Source of the DNA: Chryseobacterium sp.
Lineage (GTDB): Bacteria > Bacteroidota > Bacteroidia > Flavobacteriales > Weeksellaceae
Direction of reading: 5' to 3'
Length of the DNA stretch: 6,056 bases
NCBI GenBank assembly: GCA_003852805.1
Contig: RDDY01000127.1
Span: 1 to 6,056 of the forward strand
The translations under genes and the position numbers were made by a program. Shown here piece by piece: positions 5,273-6,056 of this stretch; position 1 is the first letter of the stretch; each line of letters begins with the position of its first letter. The notes below the pieces were generated by a model. That model was not told where the DNA came from, searched no databases, and worked only from the letters and a program-made list of their open reading frames with translations.

Positions 5273-6056
5273 TCAATGCCTATCTTCACTCACATCTCGT
5301 ATTACGACAACACCATCCACACTTAAAGTCATTACCTGTTTTTCATCTTCTGAGAAATAAACATAAGCGATTTTTTTGTTTTTGTCGTATTTAATTTCTT
5401 CCCCATGACCATCATATGAATTCACAATTTCGTGTTTATCAAGATCATATATGTGCAACGCTGATGAAGATTGATGGCCAGTTCCCCCTAACGATATTGG
5501 ATTATAACCTTGTTCCGATAAAGCCATATATTTACCTGAGGGACTGAATGATAGGAAATTTTTATTTAAAATTTTTTTGCTTTTAACAATCGTATTATCT
5601 TTTAAATTACGAAAAACATGGTATTGATTATTTTGACAACGGGGCTCTAATTGTTCGTTGGTTTGTTTATCAGTATTAATCGCTTTTAAATCATCAATAG
5701 AAATGAGATAAGTATGAGGATTGCTGTCATATGTGGCGAAAAACCTTGATTTGGAAAAACTGCAGAGCCATGAAGCATTTTTTGTAGAAAACGCAGTATT
5801 CTCTTTTATTGTAAAATTTCCATTATGAGTTTCACTAATTTCAAAAAATTTTACGATACCACCCATTGAACCTTTTCCAACAAAAGCAAAATATGTATTA
5901 TCAAAACTAAAAGCTGAATAATTATAATATTCCAAATTTTCAGGAAGTAATATATCGCATGAGGCTCCTGTTTCTGAAGTAATTGTAATAAAGTAATCAG
6001 TTTTTAGAATGTGTTTTTTTCTGATTTCCTGGGGCTTATAAATGCCCAGATTGTGA
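5273..6056 (-). CDS. WD40-like beta-propeller protein, C-terminal 260 residues, start outside the window
   Basis: The frame is open to the window edge, so this is the 3' part of a longer gene. WD40-type blade signatures recur: YYNYSAFSFDNTYFAFVG (from 5929), NFLSFSPSGKYMALS (5557-5514) ending in a strand ALHIYDL, and YFSEDEKQVMTLSVDGVVVIRDV (5359-5288), each with the usual strand, Ser-x-Asp/Ser-Gly turn and closing aromatic or Ile-x-Asp strand. A stretch GYNPISLGGTGHQSSS (residues 144-158 counted from 5935) is a long loop between strands. The last blade ends seven residues before the stop (TGA at 5275-5273). Propellers of this type are protein-interaction or sensing platforms; what domain precedes it (for example a protease, NACHT or TIR module) cannot be seen. 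It is 118 bp upstream of the nuclease gene on the same strand, so membership in the same system is possible but less secure than for the tighter pairs. Confidence 0.82.
   Translation of the reverse strand, partial: HNLGIYKPQEIRKKHILKTDYFITITSETGASCDILLPENLEYYNYSAFSFDNTYFAFVGKGSMGGIVKFFEISETHNGNFTIKENTAFSTKNASWLCSFSKSRFFATYDSNPHTYLISIDDLKAINTDKQTNEQLEPRCQNNQYHVFRNLKDNTIVKSKKILNKNFLSFSPSGKYMALSEQGYNPISLGGTGHQSSSALHIYDLDKHEIVNSYDGHGEEIKYDKNKKIAYVYFSEDEKQVMTLSVDGVVVIRDVSEDRH

Noticed and set aside
5933..5935. TTG at 5935 as the start of the WD40-like gene
   Set aside because: The frame upstream stays open to the window edge for 40 more codons and continues in propeller-like strands, so the gene is 5' truncated by the window rather than starting here.
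1..6056. CRISPR array or cas locus to go with the Cas4-like protein
   Set aside because: No regularly spaced direct repeats and no cas1, cas2 or effector gene in the window.

Overview
The window is a single-strand gene block: every supported gene reads on the minus strand, from high to low coordinates. Low GC, very short gene gaps, starts without clear Shine-Dalgarno sequences, and an SRAP protein beginning Met-Cys-Tyr-Tyr all fit a member of the Bacteroidota (Flavobacteriales or Sphingobacteriales type). The genus cannot be fixed from this sequence. I see no tRNA, rRNA, CRISPR array, transposase or integrase.

Layout in transcription order: (1) 6056-5273, the C-terminal 260 residues of a WD40-like beta-propeller protein whose start lies outside the window. 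(2) A 118-bp AT-rich gap holding a small hairpin and a perfect 10-bp palindrome. (3) 5154-3925, a 409-residue Cas4/RecB-like PD-(D/E)XK nuclease with complete nuclease motifs and four cysteines placed as for an Fe-S cluster. (4) 3878-2160, a 572-residue ABC/OLD-type AAA ATPase with a DUF3696-like C-terminus. (5) 2157-1213, a 314-residue protein whose C-terminal half has a D-P-Y ... H-D-R ... G-x-G-F pattern suggestive of a PLD-like (MIT C-terminal type) fold. (6) 1190-252, a 312-residue unrecognised protein rich in Cys and His. (7) 245 to the window edge, the first 81 codons of an SRAP (YedK/HMCES-type) abasic-site protein.

Genes 3 to 7 are separated by only 46, 2, 22 and 6 bp, so they could share one transcript. 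The tightest link is ATPase to 314-residue protein (stop and start 2 bp apart), which suggests a stoichiometric or functional pair. My best hypothesis is an accessory, probably defensive, module: an Fe-S nuclease as possible effector, an ABC-type ATPase as sensor or motor, and a PLD-like partner, with a WD40 protein upstream. I cannot match this exact combination to a named system. The genes at the low-coordinate end (312-residue protein and SRAP) look more GC-rich than the nuclease and ATPase, so the module may be an insertion beside older genes. The defence role is an inference from domain types and gene order, not something the sequence proves.
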